From CAYTGR01 sp964437445 (GTDB lineage: Bacteria; Chloroflexota; Anaerolineae; B4-G1; SLSP01), in NCBI GenBank assembly GCA_964437445.1, contig CAYTGR010000037.1, positions 1-49,287 on the forward strand: a stretch of DNA of 49,287 nucleotides, written 5' to 3'. The first letter of the stretch is position 1. The number at the start of each line of letters is the position of its first letter. The position numbers and the translations under genes are program-made. The notes below the pieces were generated by a model that did no database searches, was not told the origin of the DNA, and saw only the letters and a list, made by a program, of their open reading frames with translations. Positions 1 through 8,269 of this stretch are shown here, piece by piece.

Positions 1-162
1 TACTACGCCTCGCACGCCACCGACATCGCCACCGGCATGGTCTTCGCCATGGACCTCACTCCGTTGGTGGCGGATCCGACGTTGGAGATCGGCGCTTACG
101 TGCAGGGGTACATGGAGCGGTTCGCCGCCGAGGTGCAGCACCGGATCCAACAGTTCGGCTAA
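1..162 (+). CDS. C-terminal end of an unidentified protein (5' partial)
   Basis: An open frame enters from the left edge and ends at TAA (160-162), giving 53 residues. The visible part is mostly helical-looking, with a hydrophobic stretch (TGMVFAMDLTPLV) followed by an amphipathic tail ending QQFG. I see no motif that identifies the family. A helical C-terminal domain such as that of a TetR-type regulator is possible, but this is only a guess from composition. The next gene starts 30 bases downstream on the same strand, so the two may be co-transcribed. Confidence 0.5.
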   Translation, partial: YYASHATDIATGMVFAMDLTPLVADPTLEIGAYVQGYMERFAAEVQHRIQQFG

Positions 163-192
163 ACGGGGGACAACAGAGAAAGCGTTACCGGA

Positions 193-1380
193 ATGGCTCA
201 CACTGACAAACTCCGCGGCTGTCTGCGCTACGGCTGCCTGGGCAGCCTGGCGTTGCTCCTGCTGCTGTCCTTGATCGCCGGCGGGCTGGCGTTGAGTAAC
301 CGCCGGTTACCGACCCACTCAGCGGAAACTGCCCGGCTCTCCGCCAACGAAAAGGCACGCCTGGCCGAGGCCATTCACCTGCGGCAGACGCTGGGCGACA
401 CCGTCTGGCCAGGTTGGGGGACAGCGGAAATTCCCATTATCGTCTACAACGAGGAATACGCTTTCCTGGTCGGCTATCCCGATCCACCCACCGGTTGGTT
501 GAAGATGCCACAACGGGAGCCGCGTGGTGGCCCCTGGGAAGTGACGCCGGACGATACGTTCGCCGGGCAACCCTATTATCGCCAGCGCCTCTCGGATCCG
601 GAGCGCACGCCGGAAAATTTCACCGTGCTGGTCGGTGAGCGGTGGGTTGCCACCATGGAAACCCACGAGTATGCGGAAATCGCCTTTTACGCCGACCTCC
701 GCGAGGAGTTACCCCCCTTGGTGCGAGGGGTATTCCCGTATCGTCTGGTCTGGCGGTTATTGATGGGGGAGGCCGAAAAATATGTGAGCGGCCTGGAACA
801 CGAGGCGTTTCACGCCTGGCAAGGGACCGTCGTTCCGGAGCGGTTGGAAGCGGCCGAGGAGATCAACCGTGAGGAGGGCTCCTATCCTTGGGATGAGCTG
901 GCCCTGACCAGCGCCTGGACAGAAGAGATGGATCTGCTGCTCCAGGCTGTACGCGCGCCCTCCGAGACCGAGGCCGGCGCTCTGGCCCAGCAATTCCTGG
1001 CGCGACGAGAGGCCCGGCGTGCCGCGCTCGGCCTGAGTCCCGTCCTGGTGGATTACGAACGCCAGCGCGAGTGGCTGGAGGGGCTGGCCAAATACGCTGA
1101 GCTGGCGCTGACCAAAGCAGCGGCCGTCACGCCCGGTTATGAACCGGCGCCGGACCTGCTCGGCGATTCGGACTTCCGGGGCTACGCCCAAAGTGAGCGT
1201 TTTTGGTCACAACAGCTCAGCGAAGCGAGCCGCACTGCCGGGCGCTCTGAAGAGACCCGTTTTTACTACAGCGGCCTGGCTCAGGCCGCGTTGCTGGATC
1301 GCCTGACGCCCGGATGGCAGACCCAGGTGTTGGAGCCGGGAATGACGCTGGAAACGCTCTTGCAGGCAGCCGTGCGTTGA
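193..1380 (+). CDS. Membrane-anchored protein with HExxH motif (putative zincin-like)
   Basis: This is a 395-residue protein. It has a basic N-terminus and one hydrophobic segment at about residues 16-34, which fits a signal anchor with the rest outside the cytoplasm. Residues 203-207 read HEAFH, an HExxH zinc-binding signature, inside the helix-like stretch SGLEHEAFHAWQ. Acidic residues that could supply a third ligand follow within about 20 residues (LEAAEEINREE). The rest is helix-rich and does not match a family I can name. HExxH alone is weak evidence for protease activity, so the enzymatic role is inference. The ATG at 193 has no strong ribosome site. A strong hairpin follows the stop. 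Confidence 0.7.
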   Translation: MAHTDKLRGCLRYGCLGSLALLLLLSLIAGGLALSNRRLPTHSAETARLSANEKARLAEAIHLRQTLGDTVWPGWGTAEIPIIVYNEEYAFLVGYPDPPTGWLKMPQREPRGGPWEVTPDDTFAGQPYYRQRLSDPERTPENFTVLVGERWVATMETHEYAEIAFYADLREELPPLVRGVFPYRLVWRLLMGEAEKYVSGLEHEAFHAWQGTVVPERLEAAEEINREEGSYPWDELALTSAWTEEMDLLLQAVRAPSETEAGALAQQFLARREARRAALGLSPVLVDYERQREWLEGLAKYAELALTKAAAVTPGYEPAPDLLGDSDFRGYAQSERFWSQQLSEASRTAGRSEETRFYYSGLAQAALLDRLTPGWQTQVLEPGMTLETLLQAAVR

Positions 1381-1407
1381 GCTGCTGTGTGAACCTATTG
1401 TAGCCAG

Positions 1408-1453
1408 TTTGTGAGTGAGGATGCCGTCTCCTGGCGGCGTCCTCACTCACAAA
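1408..1453 (+). terminator. Long hairpin after the HExxH gene
   Basis: GTGAGTGAGGA (1411-1421) pairs perfectly with TCCTCACTCAC (1440-1450). The stem extends outward by three T-A pairs (1408-1410 with 1451-1453) and inward through a wobble pair to GCCG/CGGC around an 8-base loop. There is no T tract, so it may be a factor-dependent terminator or an mRNA 3'-end stabiliser rather than a classical intrinsic terminator. Confidence 0.5.
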
Positions 1454-1482
1454 GCGACATTCTTCCAAAGCAAATTCCCCCC

Positions 1483-1513
1483 TTGACTCTCGTCCCACAC
1501 GAGGGCGTATACT
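1483..1513 (+). promoter_or_regulatory. MerR-type promoter with 19-bp spacer
   Basis: A -35 box TTGACT (1483-1488) and a -10 box TATACT (1508-1513) are separated by exactly 19 bases. This over-long spacing is the hallmark of promoters controlled by MerR-family activators. Inside the spacer is the dyad CTCGT (1489-1493) / ACGAG (1499-1503), and an outer dyad CTTGA (1482-1486) / TCAAG (1513-1517) brackets it. The MerR-family gene starts 30 bases downstream, so autoregulation is likely. Confidence 0.75.
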
Positions 1514-1543
1514 CAAGACATATCCCAGCGCGCGGGAGAGCAA

Positions 1544-2358
1544 ATGTTTAAAATAGGAGATTTCTCTAAATTCAGCCCGGTCTCGGTGAATACGTTACGG
1601 TATTATGACCAACTGGGTCTGCTCAAGCCGGCACGGGTGGACCGTTTTACCGATTACCGCTACTACTCGGCTAATCAATTGCCCCGGCTCCACCGGATTC
1701 TGGCGCTCAAGGACCTCGGCTTCACTCTGGAGGAAATTGCCCGTTTCCTGGAAACCGCTCCGGTGGTGGAGGAACTGCGCGGATTGCTCCAGCTGAAGCG
1801 GGCCGAGGTTGAGCGCCAGGCACAAGCGGAGCTGGCGCGACTGGCCCGGGTGGAGGCCCGGCTGCGATATCTTGAGCAGGAGGGTAAAATGCCGCAGCAC
1901 GAAGTAGTTTTGAAGACCATTGAGCCGCAATGGGTGGCCACAGCCCGCGCTGTCGTGCCGACCGTTGCGGAAATGCCGGAACGGTGTGGCGCGATGTTCT
2001 ACGCCGTTTACACCTGGATGCGCGCCACGGTATCCGGCCAGCGGACGTTTGTCTCTCTTTATATTACAACTCTGAATATACCGAACACGATATTGACGTG
2101 GAAACCGCGGCCCTGGTCGTGGCGCTGCCCGCCGAGCCGGTTGTCGCCGCGCCGGGCGACACGGTGGTGCTACGCCAGCTGGAAGCCGTGTCGCAGATGG
2201 CCTGCACAGTCCATCACGACTCGCTGGATTACCTGTTGCAGGCCTACGCCGCCATCGGCCAATGGATCCAGGCCAACGGGTATCGCATGGTCGGTCCTTG
2301 CCGGGAGATCTACCTGCAAGGCCCGCACGGCGACAACCCCGTCACCGAGATCCAGTAG
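1544..2358 (+). pseudogene. MerR-family regulator with GyrI-like effector domain, frameshifted
   Basis: The first part encodes a MerR DNA-binding domain: FKIGDFSKFSPVSVNTLRYY winged helix at residues 2-21, then the YRYY wing and a dimerising coiled coil to about residue 115. A GyrI-like ligand-binding domain starts at about residue 120. At 2024-2027 the coding frame moves back by one base. Upstream reads MRA and downstream continues HGIRPADVCLSLYYN in another frame to TAG at 2356-2358. One missing base in the C run near 2025 explains it. Read straight on from the start, the frame instead runs to 2395 with a low-quality tail. It could be a sequencing or assembly error or a genuine mutation. 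GGGAG before the ATG at 1544 supports the start. Paired with the 19-bp promoter, it is probably an autoregulated ligand-responsive activator. Confidence 0.8.
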
Positions 2359-2412
2359 CCGGTTGAAAAAGGATAACACAGGCAAGCAAGAATAACGCTA
2401 TTCCCCAAAGCA

Positions 2413-2441
2413 ACCGCGGCCGGTCTCTGACCGGCCGCGGT
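2413..2441. terminator. Bidirectional hairpin between convergent merR-like and cotH-like genes
   Basis: A 12-bp perfect stem (2413-2424 with 2430-2441, ACCGCGGCCGGT and its complement) closes a 5-base loop. It lies between the ends of two convergent genes. There is no clear T tract on either side, so its strength as an intrinsic terminator is uncertain. The rest of 2442-2548 shows nothing coding. Confidence 0.6.
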
Positions 2442-2548
2442 CACATCAGGTCGCGGGTGCACCTCCTTTCTTATTTTGCTATCTGACCGGCGACTTTGTT
2501 TCTTGTGGTGGTAGCGCCCAAGCGCCGGCCATGGACGTGGCCTCTTGG

Positions 2549-4201
2549 TTATTGAGATTGGGCGCTTTGCCCGCCAAGCAGCGTGGTAGAAGCGAGGTAG
2601 GCGCTGCGCTGGGCGACGAAGTTGAGCACTTGGGTCACGGCGGCCTCGTAGCTGGCTGAATTCACCAAAGCGCGTTCCTGGTTGGTCTGGCGTACCAGGG
2701 TCGCGTATTGCTCAATCTGCTGCGTGAGTGCCCCGCTGGCAAAAGTGGCTTGATACACCTCCTGAAGTTTCTGTTCGTAGAGCGCCAGGAAGCTGGGCGT
2801 GGCCATAAAGCGTGTCACCAGGGTATTCGCGCCGCCGCCCGCGCCACGGCCGCCTCCCAGCCCCATCCTGCGACCACCGCCCATGCCCGGCTGGCTCTGA
2901 GCCTGGAAATACAGATCGTAGCTGGCAGCCTGGCTGCCACCGGAGAGCTTGCCCAGGCTCTCGTTAGCATCCCACATCAGCAGCGTGAAGCGTTCAGCCA
3001 GATCGTTGTAATACAGGTAGTAGTTGTTGTTCATCCCGGCAATGGAATCGGTATTCACCAGCAGGTTGTTGAGCGCCAGGTAGGTGGCAAAGGCTTCCAC
3101 ATCCAGATAGTCGGGCAGCTCGCTTGCAAAGGTGGCGTCGTCAGATTCATCCAGGAAACGCATGAATTTAATCAACGGGGCCAGGTCGGCGTCGTTGACG
3201 CGGGTCTGCTGCGTGAAGCTGGTAGCATAGGCGCTGGGATCTTCGCCCTGGTAACTCAGCGTCGCGCCCAGTTCAGCTTTGTAGAGTATGCCATTGGAAT
3301 AAGGGAAATACCGGGCCAGATAGGTTTCGTCAATCACCTCCGATAGAACAAAGAGTTGCTCCTCGCCGTCGTTGAGCCGCACACCGGCGTAGGCTGTTTG
3401 CGTGGCGGGCAAGCCTGCCAGGCGCGCCATGGCATTTGTCACCGGTTCCTGGAGCATGGCGGCATCACTGGAGATGCCGTAGGTACGGATTGCCAGGAAG
3501 CGATAGCCCTGGTAGGACTGAGCGCTGACAAATTCGTCAAATTTGAGCAGCAGGGGGATTTTGGCCGTGTTGCTGGCCGCGGCGGTGTCTACCGGTTGCG
3601 CCGCCATCGGTCCAGCGCCGGCCTGCGGTCCTGCCGGCTGGGCAGGCATTTGCCCATTGCCGGCCGGCGGCGCTTCTGGCTGCTGGCCTGCTGGGAACGC
3701 CGGGCGCTCGCCCTGCGCGGGCCGGTTCGGCGGATTCACCTGCTGTGGCTGTGCGCCGGCTGCGGGAGCCTGTCCCGCCCCGCCGGGCAGCTGTCCTCTG
3801 TTTCCTCCGCCACCTCCGCCGGGCATTTGCCTGCCACCTCTCCCCACGGCGGTTTGCAGCGAGGCGTTGCCCTTCAGCCGGAGGCCCACGTTGTTTACAC
3901 GCACCCCATCAATGATGACATCGGCATGGAAGTAATCCTTCGCGCCTGTCTCTTGATAGGTGGTGAGCATTTTCTGGTAGTCCTCCTCGTCTATCAAGAT
4001 TTGGACGCTGTGGACCAAAGTCTCGTCAAACAGGGCCACGTCGTTGGTGTAGTTCCGGCCCACACCCAGGCTGGCGCTATCCAGCACGCCCGGCACGGTG
4101 TAAGCAATGATGCGTTGGTTGCCCAACCCGGCCACCAATCCTCCCAACAGCAGCCCCAGGGCAATCAGTAAGCGGTAATGGCGTCTGAACCTAAGCCTCA
4201 T
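2549..4201 (-). CDS. CotH-like protein kinase, membrane-anchored, with Gly/Pro/Gln-rich insert
   Basis: This is a 550-residue protein with a basic N-terminus and a membrane anchor at residues 11-29. CotH-family landmarks are present: GLRLKGNAS (106-114), KIPLLLKFDEF (214-224), SEVIDETYLARYF (287-299), NNNYYLYYND (391-400) and LLMWDAN (408-413). CotH proteins of spore-formers are atypical kinases. In non-sporulating bacteria they often occur beside VTC and DUF4956 genes, as here. Residues 118-212 form a low-complexity Gly/Pro/Gln/Ala-rich insert, and a shorter Gly/Arg-rich loop lies at about 440-458. It is last in a four-gene minus-strand operon, 80 bases after the DUF4956 gene. Family assignment is firm; the substrate is unknown. 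Confidence 0.85.
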   Translation of the reverse strand: MRLRFRRHYRLLIALGLLLGGLVAGLGNQRIIAYTVPGVLDSASLGVGRNYTNDVALFDETLVHSVQILIDEEDYQKMLTTYQETGAKDYFHADVIIDGVRVNNVGLRLKGNASLQTAVGRGGRQMPGGGGGGNRGQLPGGAGQAPAAGAQPQQVNPPNRPAQGERPAFPAGQQPEAPPAGNGQMPAQPAGPQAGAGPMAAQPVDTAAASNTAKIPLLLKFDEFVSAQSYQGYRFLAIRTYGISSDAAMLQEPVTNAMARLAGLPATQTAYAGVRLNDGEEQLFVLSEVIDETYLARYFPYSNGILYKAELGATLSYQGEDPSAYATSFTQQTRVNDADLAPLIKFMRFLDESDDATFASELPDYLDVEAFATYLALNNLLVNTDSIAGMNNNYYLYYNDLAERFTLLMWDANESLGKLSGGSQAASYDLYFQAQSQPGMGGGRRMGLGGGRGAGGGANTLVTRFMATPSFLALYEQKLQEVYQATFASGALTQQIEQYATLVRQTNQERALVNSASYEAAVTQVLNFVAQRSAYLASTTLLGGQSAQSQ

Positions 4202-4224
4202 GGTGCCCTCCAGACCTCAAAACC

Positions 4225-4276
4225 ACTTCATTCCTTTCTCCATCTCTCCATCATCCCTCGCTTTCGCCCTCCAGCC
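4225..4276. repeat. Purine-rich quasi-repeat between DUF4956 and cotH-like genes
   Basis: Read on the minus strand this spacer is almost all purine, with near-repeated words (GATGGAGA, GATGGAGAAAG, GGAGGGCGAAAGCGAGGGA). The spacing is roughly seven bases. It resembles other heptad-like spacers in this window and carries no obvious terminator. Confidence 0.4.
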
Positions 4277-4281
4277 TTATT

Positions 4282-4992
4282 TTACAGATCGGTGCTGTTG
4301 TAACCTGCGATCAACGTGACCCGATTGTTACCGTTCAGCTTCTTAATCGCAGCCAGGAATTCCTGGAGCTGGCTCTGCTTTTTTAGCCCCACGCTGTAAG
4401 TTAACTCGGTCAGGAGGCCGCCATGTACCGAATCCACGCTGATCAATTCTGAACTGCTGGTATATTTAACGAACAGATCGTCAAAGAGCGTGTCAAAGGG
4501 TGCATCGTTGGGGACCTGAACTCTCAGAATTTGGCTGACGACCTGGCGCGCGTACCAGTTGAAGCGGTTCATGATCAGGATGAGCAGGCTGATGACGACG
4601 GCCGCGATGATCGCCAGCAAATAAAACTTGGTGCCAACAGCCATCCCAATCGCCATCGTGAAAAAGATAAAGCCCACGTCCCGCGTCTCCTTGACGGCGT
4701 TGCGGAAACGGATGATGGAAAGCGAGCCGACCAGTGCAAAGGCGCGGGCGATGTTGGAGCCGACGATTAACATGACAATGGCAACCACCATGCCGTTCAG
4801 GACCAGAGTTTGCACGTAGCTCTGGGTGTAAGAGGCCCCGCGATGCGTGATTTGGTAAACCCGGCCGATCCAGGCACACAGGGCAAAGCTCAGCACCAAA
4901 CTGAGCACGACATCAGTGACCGAAAAAACGCCGGTCAAATCTTCAAAATTGAACAAGGTGTTAAAAATATCCACGTTAAGCCTCTTCCCCAT
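4282..4992 (-). CDS. DUF4956 membrane protein
   Basis: This is a polytopic membrane protein of 236 residues from the ATG at 4992. An ATG six codons upstream lies inside the VTC gene. It has about four hydrophobic segments and the conserved DUF4956 stretch GSLSIIRFRNAVKETRDVGFIFF, followed by a soluble C-terminal domain of about 80 residues. DUF4956 proteins typically sit beside VTC polymerases and CotH proteins; their biochemical role is unknown. The start overlaps the upstream stop as TGATG (shared A at 4992), which indicates translational coupling to the VTC protein. A membrane partner that exports or accepts the VTC product is inference from context. Confidence 0.87.
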   Translation of the reverse strand: MGKRLNVDIFNTLFNFEDLTGVFSVTDVVLSLVLSFALCAWIGRVYQITHRGASYTQSYVQTLVLNGMVVAIVMLIVGSNIARAFALVGSLSIIRFRNAVKETRDVGFIFFTMAIGMAVGTKFYLLAIIAAVVISLLILIMNRFNWYARQVVSQILRVQVPNDAPFDTLFDDLFVKYTSSSELISVDSVHGGLLTELTYSVGLKKQSQLQEFLAAIKKLNGNNRVTLIAGYNSTDL

Positions 4993-5780
4993 CAAGAATT
5001 GACCATACACTGATAGCCGGCCACCACTAAACGCTCGGCTGGCGTGGGCCAGTGCTGGGCCAGCTCAATGCTGCGACAATATTTGCTCACCCGGATCAGG
5101 TTCAGGTTATAGGCCGCCACCAGTTCCGTAAGCCAGTAAGGAATGCGCTCGTTGACCTTAATTTCCAGCACCGTCCATCCGGCAGGGAACAGCGGTAACC
5201 CACTTTGTTTGGCCCCTAATTGGGAGGGGGTGGTGCGATAGCTTAAATCGTGGTCAAAAGTGACGCGCAGCCCCACATCGTAATCGGTGCCGACCAGCGC
5301 TTGCCGGGCGTAACGGACCACACTGACCGGGCGCAGGTTGTATTGCCAGGTCAGGCTGGCGACCTCTTCCACAACTGCCGCATCTTCCGGCGCATGGTCG
5401 GGAATCTCGCGTGCATTGCAGAGCTGCAGCGCCGCGCTGTAGGGCAGCACCGCCCGCCGTTTCTGAGTCACCCGGTCCACGCGTTGTTTGATTTCCACGA
5501 ATACCGGCGTCGTCTCGGTCAGCGGGGCGCTGTTTTCGTAGTAGCGGATGCGCAGCTTGCGCCGGAACCTGAGGCCATCCATCTTTTCCCAATAGCACTG
5601 ATAATCAGGGCTGTCATAGTAAAGACTGGCAACATAATAGACCCCGTTGGCATCACCATGGTCGTCCGGCACCAGGTAAGCGCAGAGTTCTTTCTTGAAC
5701 CGTTCCGCCGTCTTGAGCGGCACCAGATACTTCAACTCAAAGCGATTGAATTTGCGGATGATATGGCTTAGGTTTGACAT
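4992..5780 (-). CDS. VTC domain protein (putative polyphosphate polymerase)
   Basis: The 262-residue protein is essentially one VTC domain, the tunnel fold that makes polyphosphate from ATP in yeast Vtc4. Visible landmarks are RFELKYLV (13-20) at the first strand, SLYYDSP, RFRRKLRIRYYE with the basic tunnel residues, VFVEIKQR, QKRRAV, and VLEIKVNERIPYW near the C-terminus. The conserved Glu and Lys/Arg pattern of this tunnel fold is present. Neighbours are the GT39-type gene 7 bases upstream and the coupled DUF4956 gene downstream. AGGTGAGG lies just before the ATG. No SPX domain is fused. Polymerase activity is predicted from the family, not shown. Confidence 0.87.
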   Translation of the reverse strand: MSNLSHIIRKFNRFELKYLVPLKTAERFKKELCAYLVPDDHGDANGVYYVASLYYDSPDYQCYWEKMDGLRFRRKLRIRYYENSAPLTETTPVFVEIKQRVDRVTQKRRAVLPYSAALQLCNAREIPDHAPEDAAVVEEVASLTWQYNLRPVSVVRYARQALVGTDYDVGLRVTFDHDLSYRTTPSQLGAKQSGLPLFPAGWTVLEIKVNERIPYWLTELVAAYNLNLIRVSKYCRSIELAQHWPTPAERLVVAGYQCMVNS

Positions 5781-5787
5781 GCCTCAC

Positions 5788-7908
5788 CTAACCGCCACAG
5801 TCGTAGAGCGAAACCTGCGTCCGGCCCGGCCCCGACGCGCCACCGCCGGTGGCGCGCTCCGGTTCTGCCGTCGTACCATCTGGAGTTCCCACATTGCTTG
5901 TCGTCGCCTCAAATCCCTGGACGGCGGTGCAGGCCGTGGTAATCCAGGCCGAAAGATCCGTCTGGTTGCTGAGGCCGCCATTGCCGCTCCAGTAGATGTA
6001 ACGCAGTCGGCCCGTCTCCACCAGCTGCGCTAATTGATTCGCAGTGACCACCTGATCAGCTCCTTTAAACCCACCCAGATACAAAACGGGCCGTCCGGTC
6101 GCCAGCACGTAATCGGCACCCTGCATGGAACTGGGGACTGCCATCAGATAAAAAGTATTCTGGGTGCGTGGCTCCAGATAATCCAGCAACGCCTGATTGA
6201 CCTGCACATACCGGTTCGCGGAGCCGGAGGACTTCCCCCCATACGCGCTTGGTAAAGAAGAATTCGCGCTGGCGTTGAGGTTGGTCAAACCGGCCCAGAT
6301 TCCTGGGGTGACCAACAAGGCTGCCACCAGCCAGGCCAACCCGGCCAGCGCGCCGCGACTCAGACGCTGGCTTACAGTCGCCGCAACCAGCAGCCCGGCA
6401 CCGGCGGCCGCCGACGCCAGTACCCAGGGCAGCCAGGCCACGGTGCTGAGGTACGCTTGTGCCGTAGTCACCTGAAGCCATAAAGTACAACCTGCCCCGG
6501 CCAACAGCAGTCCCAGGGCCAGCCAGGGCCGGCGCTCGCGCAGCCGCCATGCCTGCACGACCCCGATCCCGACCAGGGCGGCCAGCGGCGCGCCCAGAAT
6601 GATGAGATAATATTCGTGATAGTATTCAGCGACACTGAAGAAAACTCCGCCCGTTACCAACCAGCCGCCCCAGAGTACCAGAGCTTGATGGTAGGGGGCC
6701 AGCGGCCAGCTCAGCCGGGCACTCAGCAACAGCAGGAGCGCGCCCGCCAAACCAAGGGGCAACAGCCAGCTCAGCTCCTTGCTGAGCGGTGGGATGAAGA
6801 GCCGCCAGGGGCCCGGGTCCCCGGTACTGCTGGCAGCCCCCCGCGTGCCGCCCGGTGTACCGCCGCCGGCCGGTTGGCTCCTGGTGTTCCCAGCTCCGCC
6901 CGCTTGAGAGCCCCGGCCGGCGCTCCCGCCGAGCTGGCCGGCGGGAGCGCCCCCATTGTTCCCGCCGGGTCTGACCGGTGGTAAATTGCCGGCTTGCGCA
7001 GTTCCTGCCCCTTGGGAGTCCACAGGACGAGCACTGGCCGTTTGATTGCTGCGCCCGTTGACCATGCCGAGCAGCCGGTTCATGCCGTTATAGCCCACGA
7101 TAAGACTCAGTTCCGAGTTATCGCCACTGCTCCCCACGTAAGGGCGTTGTTCCGCCGGCGTCAGGTCCACGGCCACCGCCCAGGAAAACGAAACGACCAG
7201 CAACAGCACCGAAGCCAGCGCCAGCCGCCCTGCTTTGCGCCACAGGCGCTCCGTCGAGCCCAGGAAATAGAGCGCGTAAAACGCCGGCAGCGCCAGATAA
7301 GCTTCCAGCATCTTGATGTTGAACCCGAGACCGACCAGGCCGGCTCCCAGCAGCAGGTAACGGAGTTTGCCGGTCTCGGTGGCTCTGATAAACGCCCAGG
7401 CTGCCAGCAACAGGGCCAGGACCAGGGTGCTGTCCATTGTATTGTTCCGGTCGGTGGCGACGGCAATTGGCGTGATTGCCAGCGCCAGTGCCGCTAGCAG
7501 CCCCGCGACGGCACCGAACGATCGCTGGACCAGATGGTAGAGGACCACTACCGACAAAACTCCCGCCAGCAGCTGCGGCAGCAACACGCTGAAGCCATTG
7601 ACGCCCAGAAAGTACGCCGCCATTGCCTGAAGCCAGAGGCCGACCGGCGGCTTGTCCACACTGACCGCTCCGCCGGGTTCGGCCGCCACAAAGAAGAAAT
7701 TGTGCCAGGATTTCAGCATACTGGTCACCGCGGCCGTATAGTAATGGTTGCTATAGCCCAGCGACTCCAGGTTGGCAAAGCGCAGCCCGGCTGCTAAAGC
7801 GACAACGGCGGTGAGAGCCACCCACCGCATCACTCTCTCGCGCGAGATCGGCAGCCTATTCTCCGATCTGGCCTTGGGGGTCTCCGTTTCCCCCCATGGT
7901 AATCTCAT
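5788..7908 (-). CDS. GT39/ArnT-like membrane glycosyltransferase
   Basis: A dolichyl-phosphate-mannose or ArnT-type (PMT_2) glycosyltransferase with about a dozen membrane helices. The first extracytoplasmic loop contains NHYYTAAVTSMLKSWHNFFF and SVDKPPVGLW, typical of the family branch annotated as putative mannosyltransferases in Actinobacteria and Chloroflexi. A Gly/Ala/Gln/Pro-rich stretch of roughly 75 residues lies in a central extracytoplasmic loop (about 6.8-7.05 kb). The soluble C-terminal domain holds the GADYVLATGRPVLYLGGFKG region. The frame is open to an ATG at 7995. The ATG at 7908 is preferred (705 residues) because AAGGGGGGAAG lies at good spacing before it and the extra 29 residues look unlike a membrane protein start. 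It heads the VTC-DUF4956-CotH operon. Confidence 0.85.
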   Translation of the reverse strand: MRLPWGETETPKARSENRLPISRERVMRWVALTAVVALAAGLRFANLESLGYSNHYYTAAVTSMLKSWHNFFFVAAEPGGAVSVDKPPVGLWLQAMAAYFLGVNGFSVLLPQLLAGVLSVVVLYHLVQRSFGAVAGLLAALALAITPIAVATDRNNTMDSTLVLALLLAAWAFIRATETGKLRYLLLGAGLVGLGFNIKMLEAYLALPAFYALYFLGSTERLWRKAGRLALASVLLLVVSFSWAVAVDLTPAEQRPYVGSSGDNSELSLIVGYNGMNRLLGMVNGRSNQTASARPVDSQGAGTAQAGNLPPVRPGGNNGGAPAGQLGGSAGRGSQAGGAGNTRSQPAGGGTPGGTRGAASSTGDPGPWRLFIPPLSKELSWLLPLGLAGALLLLLSARLSWPLAPYHQALVLWGGWLVTGGVFFSVAEYYHEYYLIILGAPLAALVGIGVVQAWRLRERRPWLALGLLLAGAGCTLWLQVTTAQAYLSTVAWLPWVLASAAAGAGLLVAATVSQRLSRGALAGLAWLVAALLVTPGIWAGLTNLNASANSSLPSAYGGKSSGSANRYVQVNQALLDYLEPRTQNTFYLMAVPSSMQGADYVLATGRPVLYLGGFKGADQVVTANQLAQLVETGRLRYIYWSGNGGLSNQTDLSAWITTACTAVQGFEATTSNVGTPDGTTAEPERATGGGASGPGRTQVSLYDCGG

Positions 7909-8050
7909 AATTAAGCTTCCCCCCTTGCTGATAACCTCACAGTAGCCGAGCTGTCCATTCGGATAGAGCATCATCTGAGAAAAGACGTCCCCCATCCCAT
8001 AAAGTCTCTATGCTAACATTCTACAAAGCGAAACTGTGAGGATGCCAAGA

Positions 8051-8072
8051 AGAAGCTGAGAGGAGGCTGAGA
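8051..8072. promoter_or_regulatory. Tandem 11-bp direct repeats, possible OmpR-type regulator site
   Basis: GCTGAGA occurs at 8055-8061 and 8066-8072, exactly 11 bases apart, inside the longer repeat AGAAGCTGAGA / GGAGGCTGAGA. A third copy lies inverted at about 8116-8122. Head-to-tail half sites one helical turn apart are the usual target of OmpR/PhoB-type response regulators, and such a gene starts 200 bases away. The site lies between the divergent envelope operon and the two-component system. Binding is inference. Confidence 0.4.
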
Positions 8073-8131
8073 AAAATCCTTATTGCGGTGTCATTAAGAG
8101 CAGTTCACAGGGATTTCTCAGCTAAAGGTTG

Positions 8132-8152
8132 TATAATACGTAAGATTTACGT
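8132..8152 (+). promoter_or_regulatory. -10 box plus palindrome upstream of the response regulator
   Basis: TATAAT (8132-8137) is a consensus -10, but no good -35 lies 16-18 bases upstream, which suggests an activator-dependent promoter. It is followed at once by the perfect inverted repeat ACGTAA-GAT-TTACGT (8138-8152), a candidate operator at the transcription start. Confidence 0.45.
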
Positions 8153-8269
8153 CATGAGCGCCGAAAAGTGACCGCCACTTCTTCATAAATAACAATAACG
8201 AGTATCTTTGCAACTTGGTCGTGCTCAAATGGAAGATCTTATGGTAATATCGGGTCAGGAGTTATGGAT

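Noticed and set aside
2020..2040. Programmed -1 frameshift in the MerR-like gene
   Set aside because: There is no slippery heptamer or downstream stem of note; a missing base in a short C run is simpler.
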